A stretch of DNA of 36,127 bases from Candidatus Kuenenia stuttgartensis (GTDB taxonomy: Bacteria > Planctomycetota > Phycisphaerae > Phycisphaerales > SM1A02). A model generated the notes under the pieces. It was not told the origin of the DNA, ran no database searches, and was given only the letters and a program-made list of their open reading frames with translations. Position 1 is the first letter of the stretch, and every line of letters begins with the position of its first letter. Below are positions 1-8,444 of the stretch, in pieces. The translations under genes were made by a program, and so were the position numbers. The stretch spans positions 1 through 36,127 of the forward strand of contig CAMBUI010000004.1 in the NCBI GenBank assembly GCA_945870915.1, written 5' to 3'.

Positions 1-894
1 GGAACCATCGGCATCGACACCGTCGAGACGCCCACCGCGCGCGCCGAGCATGTGCTCGGAGGCAGCGCCGCCTACTTCGCGGCCGCGGCGAGCCGGCTCA
101 CCCCGGTGCGCCTCGTCGGCGTCGTCGGCGAGGACTTCCCGGCCGCGCACCGCACCCGCCTCGAGACGCTCGGGCAGGTCGACCTCCGCGGCCTCGAGAC
201 CCGCGCCGGCGGCCGCACCTTCGCGTGGGGCGGCAAGTACCTCCTCAACATGAACGAGCGCGAGACGCTGTTCACCGAGCTCGGCGTCGTGGCCGACGCG
301 CCGCCGCAGGTGCCCGCGGCGTTCGCCGACAGCGGCTTCGTCTTCCTCGGCAACACCCATCCCGCGGTGCAGAGCGGACTGCTCGACCAGGTCCCGAACC
401 GCCGCCTCGCGGTGGCCGACACGATGGACCTCTGGATCAACGTCGCCCACGACGAACTCGTCCACCTGCTGTCGAAGGTCGACGGCATCGTGCTCAACGA
501 CTCCGAGGCCGCGCACCTCACCGGCGTGCGCAACGCGATCAGCGCGGGACGGCGGATCCTCGGCTACGGACCCAAGTTCGCCGTGGTCAAGAAGGGCGAG
601 CACGGCGCGGTGCTCGTCCACCGCGACGGCGTCGCGGTCGTGCCCGCGTTCCCGGCCGAGGAGGACATGGTCGTCGACCCGACCGGCGCAGGCGACACCT
701 TCGCCGGCGGCTTCATGGCGCACCTTGCGCGCACCGGCCGCACCGACCTCGAGACGCTGCAGACCGCGCTCTCGTGGGGCACCGTGATGGCGAGCTTCAC
801 CATCGGCGCGTTCAGCCTCGACGGCGTCGCGCGCGCGACCGCGGCCGACCTCGACGCGCGCTACCGCCTGTTCGCGCGCCACGCCCGCGTGTGA
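1..894 (+). CDS. PfkB-family carbohydrate kinase, 5' end missing
   Basis: The reading frame is open from the first base, so the true start lies upstream; 297 residues are visible. The protein belongs to the ribokinase/PfkB family, cytoplasmic enzymes that phosphorylate sugars or nucleosides with ATP. Near the N-terminus is the glycine-rich GGSAAYFAAAAS stretch, the substrate-side first signature of the family. Near the C-terminus is DPTGAGDTFAGGF, the second signature; its GAGD aspartate (about visible residue 232) is the expected catalytic base. The visible length is close to a full family member, so only a short N-terminal piece is missing. Substrate cannot be deduced. The S9 peptidase gene starts 17 bases after the stop on the same strand, so they may be co-transcribed, but there is no obvious functional link. 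Confidence 0.9.
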   Translation, partial: GTIGIDTVETPTARAEHVLGGSAAYFAAAASRLTPVRLVGVVGEDFPAAHRTRLETLGQVDLRGLETRAGGRTFAWGGKYLLNMNERETLFTELGVVADAPPQVPAAFADSGFVFLGNTHPAVQSGLLDQVPNRRLAVADTMDLWINVAHDELVHLLSKVDGIVLNDSEAAHLTGVRNAISAGRRILGYGPKFAVVKKGEHGAVLVHRDGVAVVPAFPAEEDMVVDPTGAGDTFAGGFMAHLARTGRTDLETLQTALSWGTVMASFTIGAFSLDGVARATAADLDARYRLFARHARV

Positions 895-911
895 GCGGCT
901 ACGCTGCGCGC

Positions 912-3170
912 ATGACCCGCCCGATGCGCATTTTCGCGGCGTTTGCCGCCCTTCTCGCAGGCTCCTGCGCCGTCGCGCAGACCTACACGCCGCTCAAGGA
1001 GATCCCCGGCAACGAGCTCATGCGCCGCATGGAGAGCGCCATGGGCGGCATCGGCGACGGCGGCGACATCGGCGACGCGAAGTGGGACCTCGCCACCGGC
1101 ACGCTCTGGTTCGAGAAGGACGGCTGGCGCACCCTCGACCTCGCCACCGGCGCGATCGAGCGCCGCGATGGCAACCCGCCCGAGTCGGCCGTACCGTCGC
1201 GCGCGCAGCGCGAGGGCCGCGAGCGCCGCCCCGCGCGCGGCCGGCAGTTCACCACCGCCGAGAGTCCCGACGGCGCCTGGACCGCGGTGAGCGAGAACGG
1301 CAACCTGTTCCTCCGGCCGCGCAAGGCCGGGATCGACGGCGCGGGCGCGGACGTGGGTGCAGGCAAGCCCGCGGCTGAGGTTGCGGGCAACCCCGCGGGT
1401 GAGGTCGCCGTCACCACCGACGGCACCGCCGACATCAAGTACGGACAGGCCTCGTGGGTCTACGGCGAGGAACTCGACCAGACCACCGCGATGTGGTGGA
1501 GCCCCGACTCGCGCTTCATCGCGTTCTACCGCTTCGACGAGTCGCAGGTGAAGGACTTCTTCATCCTCGGCGGCTGGACCGAGGTCAACACGCGGGTGCT
1601 CAGCGAGGCCTATCCCAAGCCCGGCCAGCCGAACCCGACCGCGTCGCTCATGGTCCACGAGGTCGCGACCGGCCGCACGGTCGCGGTCGACAGCTTCAGC
1701 GAGAAGTCGGGCGCCGTCCCCGGCACCGAGTACTACCTCTACAACGTGCGGTGGACGCCCGACGGCGGCGAGCTGCTCTACTCGCGCACGCCGCGGCGGC
1801 AGGATGTCCTCGACGTGCTCGCCGCCGATCCCGCCACCGGCGCCTCGCGGCTCGTGGTGCAGGAGCGCCAGGACACCTGGCAGGACAACGCCCCCGGCAT
1901 GCGCTTCCTCAAGGACGGAACGCGCTTCATCTGGGAGACCGAGAAGACCGGATTCCGCCACTACGAGCTGCGCTCGCTCGACGGGTCGCTGATCTCCACC
2001 ATCTCGCGCGGCGCGTGGCCGGTCGAGCGGATCGTGCTCGTCGACGAGGAGGCCGGCCAGCTGTGGTTCACCGCGTGGAGCGGCAAGGTCGCGGTCCAGC
2101 AGCAGCTCCATGTCGCGCGGCTCGACGGCGGCGCCTGCGCGCGCGTGACCGGCGGCGACCTCCACCACGGCGGATTCCGCATCTCGCCCGACGGCTCGTT
2201 CGTGGTCGCGACCGCGCAGTCGACCCAGGTTCCGCCGCGCACCGTCGTCTACGCGGCCGACGGCCGGCTCCTCGCCACGCTCGCCGAGGGCGACGCGAAG
2301 GGCTTCGGGGTCCACGGCCTCGCGCCGACCGAGCTCTTCACCTGCAAGGCCGCCGACGGCGTCACCGACCTCTACGGCAAGATCCGCTTCCCGCCCGCAT
2401 TCGACCCGGCCCGCAGGTACCCCGTGGTGGTCGACATCTACGGCGGCCCCACGGTCCGCCTCGTGACCGACACCTTCGAGGCGGGCGACCAGCGCACCGC
2501 GCTCGGCTTCATCCTCGTCACCGTCGACAACCGCGGCACCCCGGGGCGCGGCAAGGCCTTCGAGGGCGCCGCCTACCTCAGGCTCGGCGTGGTCGACGCC
2601 GACGACCAGGCCGCCGCGGTGCAGCACCTCGCCGCCACGCGCCCGTACATCGACGGCGCGCGCGTGGGCATCACCGGCCACAGCTACGGCGGCTACCTGA
2701 CCGCGATCTCGCTCATCCGCCGCGGCGACGTGTTCGCGGCGGGCGTGGCCGGCGCGCCCCCGACCGACTGGCGACAGTACGACACCATCTACACCGAGCG
2801 CTACATGCGCACCCCGCAGGAGAACGCCGAGGGCTACGACGCGGGCAGCTGCGTCAAGCACGCCGGCAAGCTGCGCGGCAAGCTCATGCTGCTCCACGGC
2901 ATGATGGACGACAACGTGCACCCGAACAACACCTTCGAGCTCGCCCACGCGCTGCAGGCGCTCAACCGCCCGTTCTCGATGATGCTCTTCCCCAACTCCG
3001 ACCACGGCATCCGCAGCCCGTCGGCCGAGAGCGTGAAGTGGTCGTTCTTCGTCGACGCGCTCGCGCCCGCGGTGCCGGAGTGGGGCGGCAAGGCCGAGCG
3101 GAAACCCGAGGGGAAAACCGGGGAAAACACCGACGGGTCGTCCGACACCGCGAAGGAGCAGACTCCATGA
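912..3170 (+). CDS. Secreted S9 family peptidase, dipeptidyl peptidase IV type
   Basis: A 752-residue exported serine peptidase that would remove N-terminal dipeptides outside the cytoplasm. An N-terminal signal peptide ends in AVAQ (about residue 23). A beta-propeller region follows with WSPDSRF and SPDG blades; the motif WVYGEELDQ carries adjacent Glu186-Glu187, matching the pair that binds the substrate amino terminus in DPP-IV. The C-terminal alpha/beta-hydrolase domain has GHSYGGY (Ser591), HGMMDDNVH (Asp666) and NSDHGI (His698), a complete catalytic triad. A Gly/Ala-rich insert at about residues 145-170 and a hydrophilic Lys/Glu/Thr tail are low complexity. ATG 912 was chosen because the signal peptide starts there; upstream in-frame sequence is Arg-rich and out of character. 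No Shine-Dalgarno sequence is visible. The stop overlaps the murQ start. Confidence 0.93.
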   Translation: MTRPMRIFAAFAALLAGSCAVAQTYTPLKEIPGNELMRRMESAMGGIGDGGDIGDAKWDLATGTLWFEKDGWRTLDLATGAIERRDGNPPESAVPSRAQREGRERRPARGRQFTTAESPDGAWTAVSENGNLFLRPRKAGIDGAGADVGAGKPAAEVAGNPAGEVAVTTDGTADIKYGQASWVYGEELDQTTAMWWSPDSRFIAFYRFDESQVKDFFILGGWTEVNTRVLSEAYPKPGQPNPTASLMVHEVATGRTVAVDSFSEKSGAVPGTEYYLYNVRWTPDGGELLYSRTPRRQDVLDVLAADPATGASRLVVQERQDTWQDNAPGMRFLKDGTRFIWETEKTGFRHYELRSLDGSLISTISRGAWPVERIVLVDEEAGQLWFTAWSGKVAVQQQLHVARLDGGACARVTGGDLHHGGFRISPDGSFVVATAQSTQVPPRTVVYAADGRLLATLAEGDAKGFGVHGLAPTELFTCKAADGVTDLYGKIRFPPAFDPARRYPVVVDIYGGPTVRLVTDTFEAGDQRTALGFILVTVDNRGTPGRGKAFEGAAYLRLGVVDADDQAAAVQHLAATRPYIDGARVGITGHSYGGYLTAISLIRRGDVFAAGVAGAPPTDWRQYDTIYTERYMRTPQENAEGYDAGSCVKHAGKLRGKLMLLHGMMDDNVHPNNTFELAHALQALNRPFSMMLFPNSDHGIRSPSAESVKWSFFVDALAPAVPEWGGKAERKPEGKTGENTDGSSDTAKEQTP

Positions 3171-4093
3171 GCACGCAGCAGACGCTTCCTCCCGACCGCT
3201 CGCATGTGGCCACCGAGCAGCGCAACGCTGGTTCGGCGGAGCTCGACCGGCTCTCGACCGTGGAGATCGTCGAGCTCATGGCGCGCGACCAGCGCATCGC
3301 CGTCGACGCCGTGGAACGCGCGGCCGCTGCGATCGCGCGGTTTGCCGATGCCGCTGCGGCATCGCTCGCCGCGGGCGGTCGGCTGGTCTACGCGGGCGCG
3401 GGCACCAGCGGCCGTCTCGGAGTGCTCGATGCAAGCGAGTGTCCGCCGACGTTCTGCAGCGATCCCGCGCAGGTGGTGGGCATCATCGCCGGCGGCGACG
3501 GTGCGCTGCGCCGCTCGAGCGAGGGCCGCGAGGACGAGTGGGAGGGCATCGCGCCCGAGTTCGAGCGGCTCTCGCTCGGCGCGCGCGACTGCTTCCTCGG
3601 CATCGCCGCGGGCGGCACCACGCCCTACGCGCTCGGCGGCGTGGAGCTCGCCAAGAGGCGCGGCGCCGCGACGGGCTTCCTCACCTGCGCGCCGAGCGCG
3701 CAGCCGCGGATGTGCGACCACCTCATCGTGCTCGAGACGGGCGCGGAGATCCTCACGGGCTCCACGCGCCTCAAGGCGGGCACCGCGACCAAGATCGCGC
3801 TCAACGCCATCACCACGGCGATGTTCGTGCGCCTCGGCAAGACCCACGGCCACCTCATGGTCGATCTCGCGGCGACCAACGACAAGCTCGTCGACCGCGC
3901 GCTGCGGATCTACCGCGAGTTCTTCCCCGGCGATTCCCGCGAGACCGCGCACGCGCAGCTCCTCGCCGCCGGCGGCATGCTCAAGGTCGCGCTCGTCATG
4001 CGCGCGCGGGGGCTTGGTCGTGCGCAGTCAGAGCAGTTGATTGCAGCGAACGGATCTGGGATCCGAGGAATCCTCGAGTCTCGATGTTGGTAG
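3167..4093 (+). CDS. murQ: N-acetylmuramic acid 6-phosphate etherase
   Basis: MurQ cleaves the lactyl ether of MurNAc-6-phosphate to GlcNAc-6-phosphate and D-lactate in cytoplasmic peptidoglycan recycling. The 308-residue protein has the SIS-type sugar isomerase fold; YAGAGTSGRLGVLDASECPPTF contains Glu91, and RRSSEG contains Glu119, corresponding to the two catalytic glutamates known in Escherichia coli MurQ (Glu83 and Glu114). Length is normal. ATG 3167 overlaps the preceding stop (ATGA), and AAGGAG lies 8 bases upstream, so it is probably translationally coupled to the S9 peptidase. Oddity: the last 26 or so codons (from about 4013) switch to codons rare elsewhere in the gene (CTT, GGT, CGT, TCA, TTG, ATT, TCT, CGA, TGT), while the protein still resembles a normal MurQ C-terminus. 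This suggests that the 3' end came in with the lower-G+C DNA that follows. Confidence 0.95.
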   Translation: MSTQQTLPPDRSHVATEQRNAGSAELDRLSTVEIVELMARDQRIAVDAVERAAAAIARFADAAAASLAAGGRLVYAGAGTSGRLGVLDASECPPTFCSDPAQVVGIIAGGDGALRRSSEGREDEWEGIAPEFERLSLGARDCFLGIAAGGTTPYALGGVELAKRRGAATGFLTCAPSAQPRMCDHLIVLETGAEILTGSTRLKAGTATKIALNAITTAMFVRLGKTHGHLMVDLAATNDKLVDRALRIYREFFPGDSRETAHAQLLAAGGMLKVALVMRARGLGRAQSEQLIAANGSGIRGILESRCW

Positions 4094-4111
4094 TTGTGTC
4101 AGACTCGGCCT

Positions 4112-4531
4112 TCACGGCAGGGTGCGCAGGTAGTACCAGACACGGCTCTTTCCGGCCGAGTAGGCGAAGAGCTGGCCCTTGTGCCACGCGATGCGCCAAG
4201 GCTGCGCGCCGGTGTATCCTCCGAATGAGTTCTTTGCGTTCACCGATACGTTGGATACCCAGACGGGCACGGCCTCTGGCGAGAGCAATTGCTTCTGAAT
4301 TGCGTCCTTCTCGACGCTCAAGAACGCAAGCTTGGCGCTGTCTGGATCCTTGAGAACAGAGAGGATCAGGTCCCGCTCCTGCTTCTCGCGGTCTGCGGGA
4401 GGGGCGGGACTGAAATCAGCGTCAGAATTCTTCTTAAGAATCTCATCGCGCTGGGCCATGTAGGCCACGCCGCATGAAGGAAAGATCGAAACGCAAATGC
4501 TGAGCAGGGAAGCACACAGTGTTCGTTTCAT
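4112..4531 (-). CDS. Small putative lipoprotein with NAKNSFGGYTG motif
   Basis: A 139-residue exported protein of unknown function. The N-terminus is a charged start plus hydrophobic stretch ending in FPSCGVAYM, which fits a signal peptide and possibly a lipidated Cys20, although the residues before Cys are not an ideal lipobox. The mature part has LKDPDSAKLAFLSV and later NAKNSFGGYTGAQPWR. From memory, small bacterial envelope proteins share this pairing of a DPDSAKF-like segment with NAKNSFGGY, which makes this a real gene. The stop is 18 bases from the murQ stop, convergent. Base composition is clearly lower in G+C than neighbouring genes and the codons are mixed, consistent with recent acquisition. 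AGGA and GAGGGG lie just upstream of the ATG. Confidence 0.75.
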   Translation of the reverse strand: MKRTLCASLLSICVSIFPSCGVAYMAQRDEILKKNSDADFSPAPPADREKQERDLILSVLKDPDSAKLAFLSVEKDAIQKQLLSPEAVPVWVSNVSVNAKNSFGGYTGAQPWRIAWHKGQLFAYSAGKSRVWYYLRTLP

Positions 4532-5396
4532 CCCCTCATCCTATCATGGGGGTTTTATGCGGCGCGGATCCGCTGGCGATCGAGAGTCTCGTATCCCTCC
4601 GACGAAGCCCCTTGCAAGTGCGTGTTGACTCCTGCCGGCTACCGATCTCGATCGAGCTCTGCCCATTCCTCCCGTCGTTTCCGATGTTTTACGGGGAGCC
4701 TGGGACTCTGCCGCGCCCGACGGGTTGCCAGCTGCCGCACGCGGTCGTACCCCATCGCGAGTTCCACCTGCTTCGCAGTCTTCGAGCGGCCCTCCTGCCG
4801 CCTTCCCCCAAAGGTCGGCTGCCATCTTCGGCCAGCTGGAGGATTCCTGGCCGTTCTCGCACGTCCATCGGTTCCACCGATCGCCCGCGATCCGTCGTTC
4901 GCGAGCCCCGCAGCGATGGTCCGCTCCGGTACGCCGTCGATGCCGCGCGTCGCATGCGCGTGCCACACGAGCTGGGCGCTGGTGCTGGTGGATGCTGCCC
5001 TTGCGAGGACATGCTCGTCCGAGGTGATTTCGGGAGTCGGCGGGCGAGAAGGTTGGGCGTGAGTCGCCGGCAGGCTTCTTGCTCTGGGCGGAACATGTAG
5101 GTCAGCCGGCGACGCCGTACCCTCAGTGGCCCTCCGATGCGACCGATGGTCGGGGGCGAGCGAGCAGCCGGGGTGGAAGTCCGCATTCCCGTCGTATGGG
5201 TTCGCAGTCGCCCATGCACTGGTTCGCGGGTATGAGCGGCAGCGTTCGATGAGCCCATTGAGGTCGAGGATGTGCCAATGCCAACCGTGCAGTTTGCCGC
5301 TTCAGGCCTTCGCGGGTGCGGCGGACGGACTTTGGACTCGGGTGCATTGGGGGCCACTTCGGTGTTCTTCTCGCGACGTGAGGTCCGAGAGGGCCC
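4532..5396. other. Lower-G+C stretch without a supportable gene
   Basis: About 0.9 kb between the small lipoprotein gene and the HU terminator. Open frames exist on both strands, but their translations are Arg/Ser/Pro-rich, overlap each other, lack any motif I recognise, and do not show the strong third-position G/C preference of the genes around them. I looked for transposase, integrase and toxin-antitoxin signatures and for terminal inverted repeats and saw none. It may be decayed coding sequence belonging to the same foreign islet as the neighbouring gene, or the leader region of that gene. Confidence 0.5.
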
Positions 5397-5434
5397 GCGA
5401 AAAGAAGCAACGCGCGCCTTGCGGCGCGCGTTGC
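5397..5434 (-). terminator. Rho-independent terminator of the HU gene
   Basis: A perfect 12-bp stem (5407-5418 paired with 5423-5434, arm GCAACGCGCGCC on the plus strand) closes a four-base loop. Read on the minus strand it is followed directly by TTCTTTTCG. It lies 57 bases after the HU stop codon and is the clearest intrinsic terminator in the window. Confidence 0.88.
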
Positions 5435-5491
5435 GTGATCTCCTGTCAGAGCGAACGAAAGTCGCGAGCGCTCAAACGTCGTCGCGAACGC

Positions 5492-5824
5492 TCAGATGTT
5501 GTCGTTCAGGCCCTTCATCGCGCGGATGCGGACCTTGCGGCTCGCCGGCTTCGCCTTGAACATCTGCTCCTGGCCGGTGAAGGGGTTCTTGCCCTTGCGC
5601 GCCTTGGTGGCCGGCTTGATGACCGTGCGCATCTTGGCGAGGCCGAAGAGGTTGAAGGTGCCGCAGCCCTTCTTGCTGAGGTCCGCCTTCATCATCTCGG
5701 TCATGCTGTCGAACACCGCGACGACCTGCTTGCGGGTCAGGCCGGTGATGCCGGCGATGTCCTTGTACATGGAACCCTTGGTGCGGACCTTCGAAGCCGG
5801 GGTGATCTTGATCTTGCTCGCCAT
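5492..5824 (-). CDS. HU-family histone-like DNA-binding protein, extended
   Basis: A 110-residue nucleoid protein of the HU/IHF family, which binds and bends DNA as a dimer. The core is recognisable from KDIAGITGLTRKQVVAVFDSM (helical dimerisation part) through GTFNLFGLAKMRTV and the arm region ARKGKNPFTGQ to KPASRKVRIRAMKGLN at the end. It is about 20 residues longer than the standard 90, mainly through a basic N-terminal extension of some 16 residues (MASKIKITPASKVRTKG). ATG 5824 was chosen because AAAGGA sits about 9 bases upstream and the longer in-frame extension looks noncoding. It has its own promoter candidate and terminator, so it is probably monocistronic. Confidence 0.93.
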   Translation of the reverse strand: MASKIKITPASKVRTKGSMYKDIAGITGLTRKQVVAVFDSMTEMMKADLSKKGCGTFNLFGLAKMRTVIKPATKARKGKNPFTGQEQMFKAKPASRKVRIRAMKGLNDNI

Positions 5825-5880
5825 TGTCGGAATCCTTTCGTACGGAGCGGGGACAAGCGCCTTGCCTGTCGATTTCACGG

Positions 5881-5909
5881 AAAATAAAGGGGTCGGACGT
5901 GCCCTGCAA
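5881..5909 (-). promoter_or_regulatory. Candidate sigma-70 promoter for the HU gene
   Basis: On the minus strand TTGCAG (5904-5909) and TATTTT (5881-5886) are separated by 17 bases, giving an RNA start near 5874 and a leader of about 50 bases before the HU ATG. The -35 element overlaps a small inverted repeat (GCCC-TTGCA-GGGC on the minus strand). The assignment assumes a housekeeping sigma factor with standard preferences. Confidence 0.55.
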
Positions 5910-6009
5910 GGGCATGACGGCGTGAAAACATCGAAAAACACGATGATTCTCGGCAGACTGCCGAAAACCGGCTCCTTTGTCGAGGTTTTCGCCGACTTTC
6001 ATCCGCCGG

Positions 6010-6873
6010 TCAGCGGATCGTGTCGTCGTCGTCGAGGAAGGCCGACGGGCGCTTGGGCGCGCGGGTCTCCAGTCCCGGCAGCGGCATCGCCACCGGCGGG
6101 AGCGGCGCCGCGGTGCGCACCACGCGCTGCATCGACAGGCGGAAATCCCCGATCGGGACGGTGATGCCCTCCTCGAGCCGCTTCCGGTACCAGCGCTTGC
6201 CGTCCCACATGATCCCCGCGCTGCTGCCGGCGTCGATGATCGACCAGCGCTCGCTGCCGACCGACAGCACGCAGTGCAGCGGATCGACCGACGGGTGGCA
6301 GATCTGGAGGTCCATGGTGTTCGCGCGGCCGATGGTGATCCGCGGCGAGCCGCCGCCCTTGGTCGCGGCGATGCCCGACAGGTCGGCGCAGAGGTGGATG
6401 TTGCCCGCCGCGTCGGCGACGGTCATCACCTCGGTCACGGGGGTGGGCTCGGGCTGCGAGAGGTCCTCGATCGACATCCGGGCGAAGCGCGGCGGCGAGC
6501 CGACCTCGGTGGTCTCGGGCCGGGCGTCGATCCACTCGGGCGGGCGCCCCGGCGAACCCGAGAGCCAGATGAACAGCGATCCGACGCTCACCCAGCTGTC
6601 GGCCGAGAGCGGGGCGCACCGCACCGGGCCGGCCTCGGTCTCGAGCCCGCCGACCGAGCCGGCGTCGCAGGCCAGCCAGCGGCCGTTCGAATGGAAGACG
6701 AACGCGTGGCGGCGGCTCACCGAGGCGTTGTCGATCACGACGTCGCAGTTCGACTCGCGTCCGATCCAGTAGCCGCGCACCGGGTTGAGCTTGCGTTGCG
6801 CGAGGACCTTGCCGTCGGGTTGGGAGATGAGCAGTTCAGCCACAGTCGTCGCAGGATAGGGGATCGGGTGCAT
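6010..6873 (-). CDS. Protein with two forkhead-associated (FHA) domains
   Basis: A 287-residue soluble protein with no signal peptide or membrane segment. The first FHA domain (about residues 12-104) has IGRESNCDVVIDNASVSRRHA, containing the Gly-Arg and Ser-Arg-Arg-His residues that bind phosphothreonine in this family. The second (about 165-252) has ITIGRANTMDLQICHPSVDPLHC, in which the Gly-Arg is kept but the Ser-x-x-His motif is weakened to DPLH. The tail is acidic (DDDD). This is probably an adaptor in Ser/Thr phosphorylation signalling; no kinase is adjacent. The start is uncertain: ATG 6873 has GGAAGG 11 bases upstream, while an in-frame GTG at 6885 has that motif too close. Past the stop, an inverted repeat at 5951-5963 (CGGCAG-A-CTGCCG) followed some 12 bases later by a T run could be a weak terminator. 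Confidence 0.85.
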   Translation of the reverse strand: MHPIPYPATTVAELLISQPDGKVLAQRKLNPVRGYWIGRESNCDVVIDNASVSRRHAFVFHSNGRWLACDAGSVGGLETEAGPVRCAPLSADSWVSVGSLFIWLSGSPGRPPEWIDARPETTEVGSPPRFARMSIEDLSQPEPTPVTEVMTVADAAGNIHLCADLSGIAATKGGGSPRITIGRANTMDLQICHPSVDPLHCVLSVGSERWSIIDAGSSAGIMWDGKRWYRKRLEEGITVPIGDFRLSMQRVVRTAAPLPPVAMPLPGLETRAPKRPSAFLDDDDTIR

Positions 6874-6963
6874 CGGGAACAACACCTTCCGGAGCCCGCC
6901 GAAGGACCTGGGTCGTCCGTTGGGCGGGGACCCGGCGGGCGCAACCGGCGGCGTTCCGGCCCG

Positions 6964-6995
6964 GGGTCACCCGTTCACCCAGGGTCACCCGTTCA
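6964..6995. repeat. Two 18-bp-spaced repeats over the ugd stop codon
   Basis: GGGTCACCCGTTCA occurs at 6964-6977 and again at 6982-6995. The second copy contains the end of ugd, including its stop codon (6985-6987). The shared core GGGTCACCCG also forms the array upstream of the same gene. Confidence 0.8.
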
Positions 6996-8313
6996 CGGGT
7001 GCGCGTCCCACCGAGTGGTACGCAAACCCGCGGCTCTCCATCGCCTGCCTCTTGTAGAGATTCCGGCCGTCGAAGATCAGCTTGGACGGCATCAGGGCCG
7101 CCACGCGGTCGAAGTCGGGGGCGCGGAACTCGTTCCACTCGGTGGCGATCACCAGCGCGTCGGCGCCCTCGAGGGCGTGGTACATGTCCTTGGCGCGCTC
7201 GACCTCGGGGAACTCCTTGCCGAGGTTCTCGAGCGCGACCGGGTCGAACGCGCGCACCTTGGCGCCCGCGGCGACCGCCATCCGCATCAGGCTGATCGAC
7301 GGCGCCTCGCGGATGTCGTCGGTGCGGGGCTTGAACGCCACGCCCCAGAACGCGAGCCGCTTGCCCGCCAGGTTCGGCCCGAACACGCCCTCGACCTTGC
7401 TCCAGAAGTGGCGCCGCTGCGCCTGGTTCACCCGGTGCACCGCGGCGTTGAGCTCGCAGTCGAAGCCGATCGCCTTGCCCATCGAGACCACGGCGAGCGT
7501 GTCCTTGGGGAAGCACGATCCGCCGTAGCCGAGGCCCGGGTAGAGGAACTGGTTGCCGATGCGCTTGTCGGCGCACATGCCCTCGCGCACGCTCGTGATG
7601 TTCGCGCCGTAGCGCTCGCAGAGGTTCGCCATCTCGTTGATGAACGAGATCTTGCAGGCCAGCATCGCGTTCGACGCGTACTTGACCATCTCGGCCGAGC
7701 GGACATCCATGAGGTAGATCGGGTTGCCCTGGCGCACGAAGGGCTCGTAGAGCTCGCGCATCACCTCCGCGGCGCGGTCGCTCTCGACGCCGCACACCAC
7801 GCGGTCGGGCTTCATGAAGTCGTTGATCGCATCGCCTTCCTTGAGGAACTCCGGGTTGTCGGCGATGTGGAAGGGGAGCGCGGTGCGGGACGCGATCAGG
7901 TCGCGCACCTTGTGGCTGGTGCCGACCGGCACGGTGCTCTTGACCACGACGGTCTTGGGCGGCGCCGAGGGGCCGATCGCGTTGATCGCGTCGGCGATGT
8001 CGCCGGCCACGCGGAGCACGTACTGGAGGTCGGCGCTGCCGTCCTCGTCGCTCGGCGTTCCGACGCAGATGAAGATCACCTCGGCGTGGCGGTAGGCCTC
8101 GAGCTTGTCGGTGGTGAAGACGAGCCGTCCCGCGCCCGCGTTGCGGACGATCATCTCGGACAGACCGGGCTCGTAGATCGGGCTCTCGCCGCGGCGCAGG
8201 GTCGCGATCTTGGCGGCGTCGACATCGAGGCACACGACATGGTTGCCGGTCTCGGCGAAGCACGCGCCCGTCACGAGTCCCACATACCCGGTTCCAACCA
8301 TCGTCAGCTTCAT
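6985..8313 (-). CDS. ugd: UDP-glucose 6-dehydrogenase
   Basis: A cytoplasmic NAD-dependent enzyme that oxidises UDP-glucose twice to UDP-glucuronate, a precursor for capsule, exopolysaccharide and other glycans. The 442-residue protein starts with the Rossmann motif MVGTGYVGLVTGACFAETG. Catalytic residues follow the known family: Lys211 and Asn215 in VKYASNAMLA, and Cys267 with Asp271 in GYGGSCFPKDT. The C-terminal nucleotide-sugar domain has WGVAFKPRTDDIREAPS. Length is standard. AAGGAG is 7 bases before ATG 8313. A UDP-sugar 4-epimerase or GDP-mannose dehydrogenase is less likely, given the UGDH-type cysteine region. Arrays sharing the core GGGTCACCCG flank the gene at both ends. Confidence 0.95.
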   Translation of the reverse strand: MKLTMVGTGYVGLVTGACFAETGNHVVCLDVDAAKIATLRRGESPIYEPGLSEMIVRNAGAGRLVFTTDKLEAYRHAEVIFICVGTPSDEDGSADLQYVLRVAGDIADAINAIGPSAPPKTVVVKSTVPVGTSHKVRDLIASRTALPFHIADNPEFLKEGDAINDFMKPDRVVCGVESDRAAEVMRELYEPFVRQGNPIYLMDVRSAEMVKYASNAMLACKISFINEMANLCERYGANITSVREGMCADKRIGNQFLYPGLGYGGSCFPKDTLAVVSMGKAIGFDCELNAAVHRVNQAQRRHFWSKVEGVFGPNLAGKRLAFWGVAFKPRTDDIREAPSISLMRMAVAAGAKVRAFDPVALENLGKEFPEVERAKDMYHALEGADALVIATEWNEFRAPDFDRVAALMPSKLIFDGRNLYKRQAMESRGFAYHSVGRAPVNG

Positions 8314-8330
8314 CGCGGCGCTCCTTATAT

Positions 8331-8399
8331 CCCGCTTGGGTCACCCGCTTGGTTCACCCGATTGGGTCACCCGCTTGGGTTCCCGATTTGGGTTTCCCG
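8331..8399. repeat. 13-bp tandem array upstream of ugd
   Basis: Five head-to-tail units begin at 8331, 8344, 8357, 8370 and 8382. The consensus is CCCGCTTGGGTCA; the first three are exactly 13 bases, the last two 12 and 14 and more diverged (GGGTTC, GGGTTT). The array ends 17 bases from the ugd start codon, just beyond its Shine-Dalgarno sequence, so it lies in the ugd leader or promoter. Confidence 0.9.
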
Positions 8400-8444
8400 T
8401 CCGAAACCCGCGCGAAGCAGGGTGCGGCGCGAGGGGGGCGCACT

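Noticed and set aside
861-3005. A minus-strand open frame of about 714 codons opposite the S9 peptidase
   Set aside because: Composition typical of an antisense shadow; the sense frame has a full catalytic triad.
4532-5396. Possible transposase or integrase remnant
   Set aside because: No catalytic motif, no terminal inverted repeats and no target duplication could be recognised in any frame.
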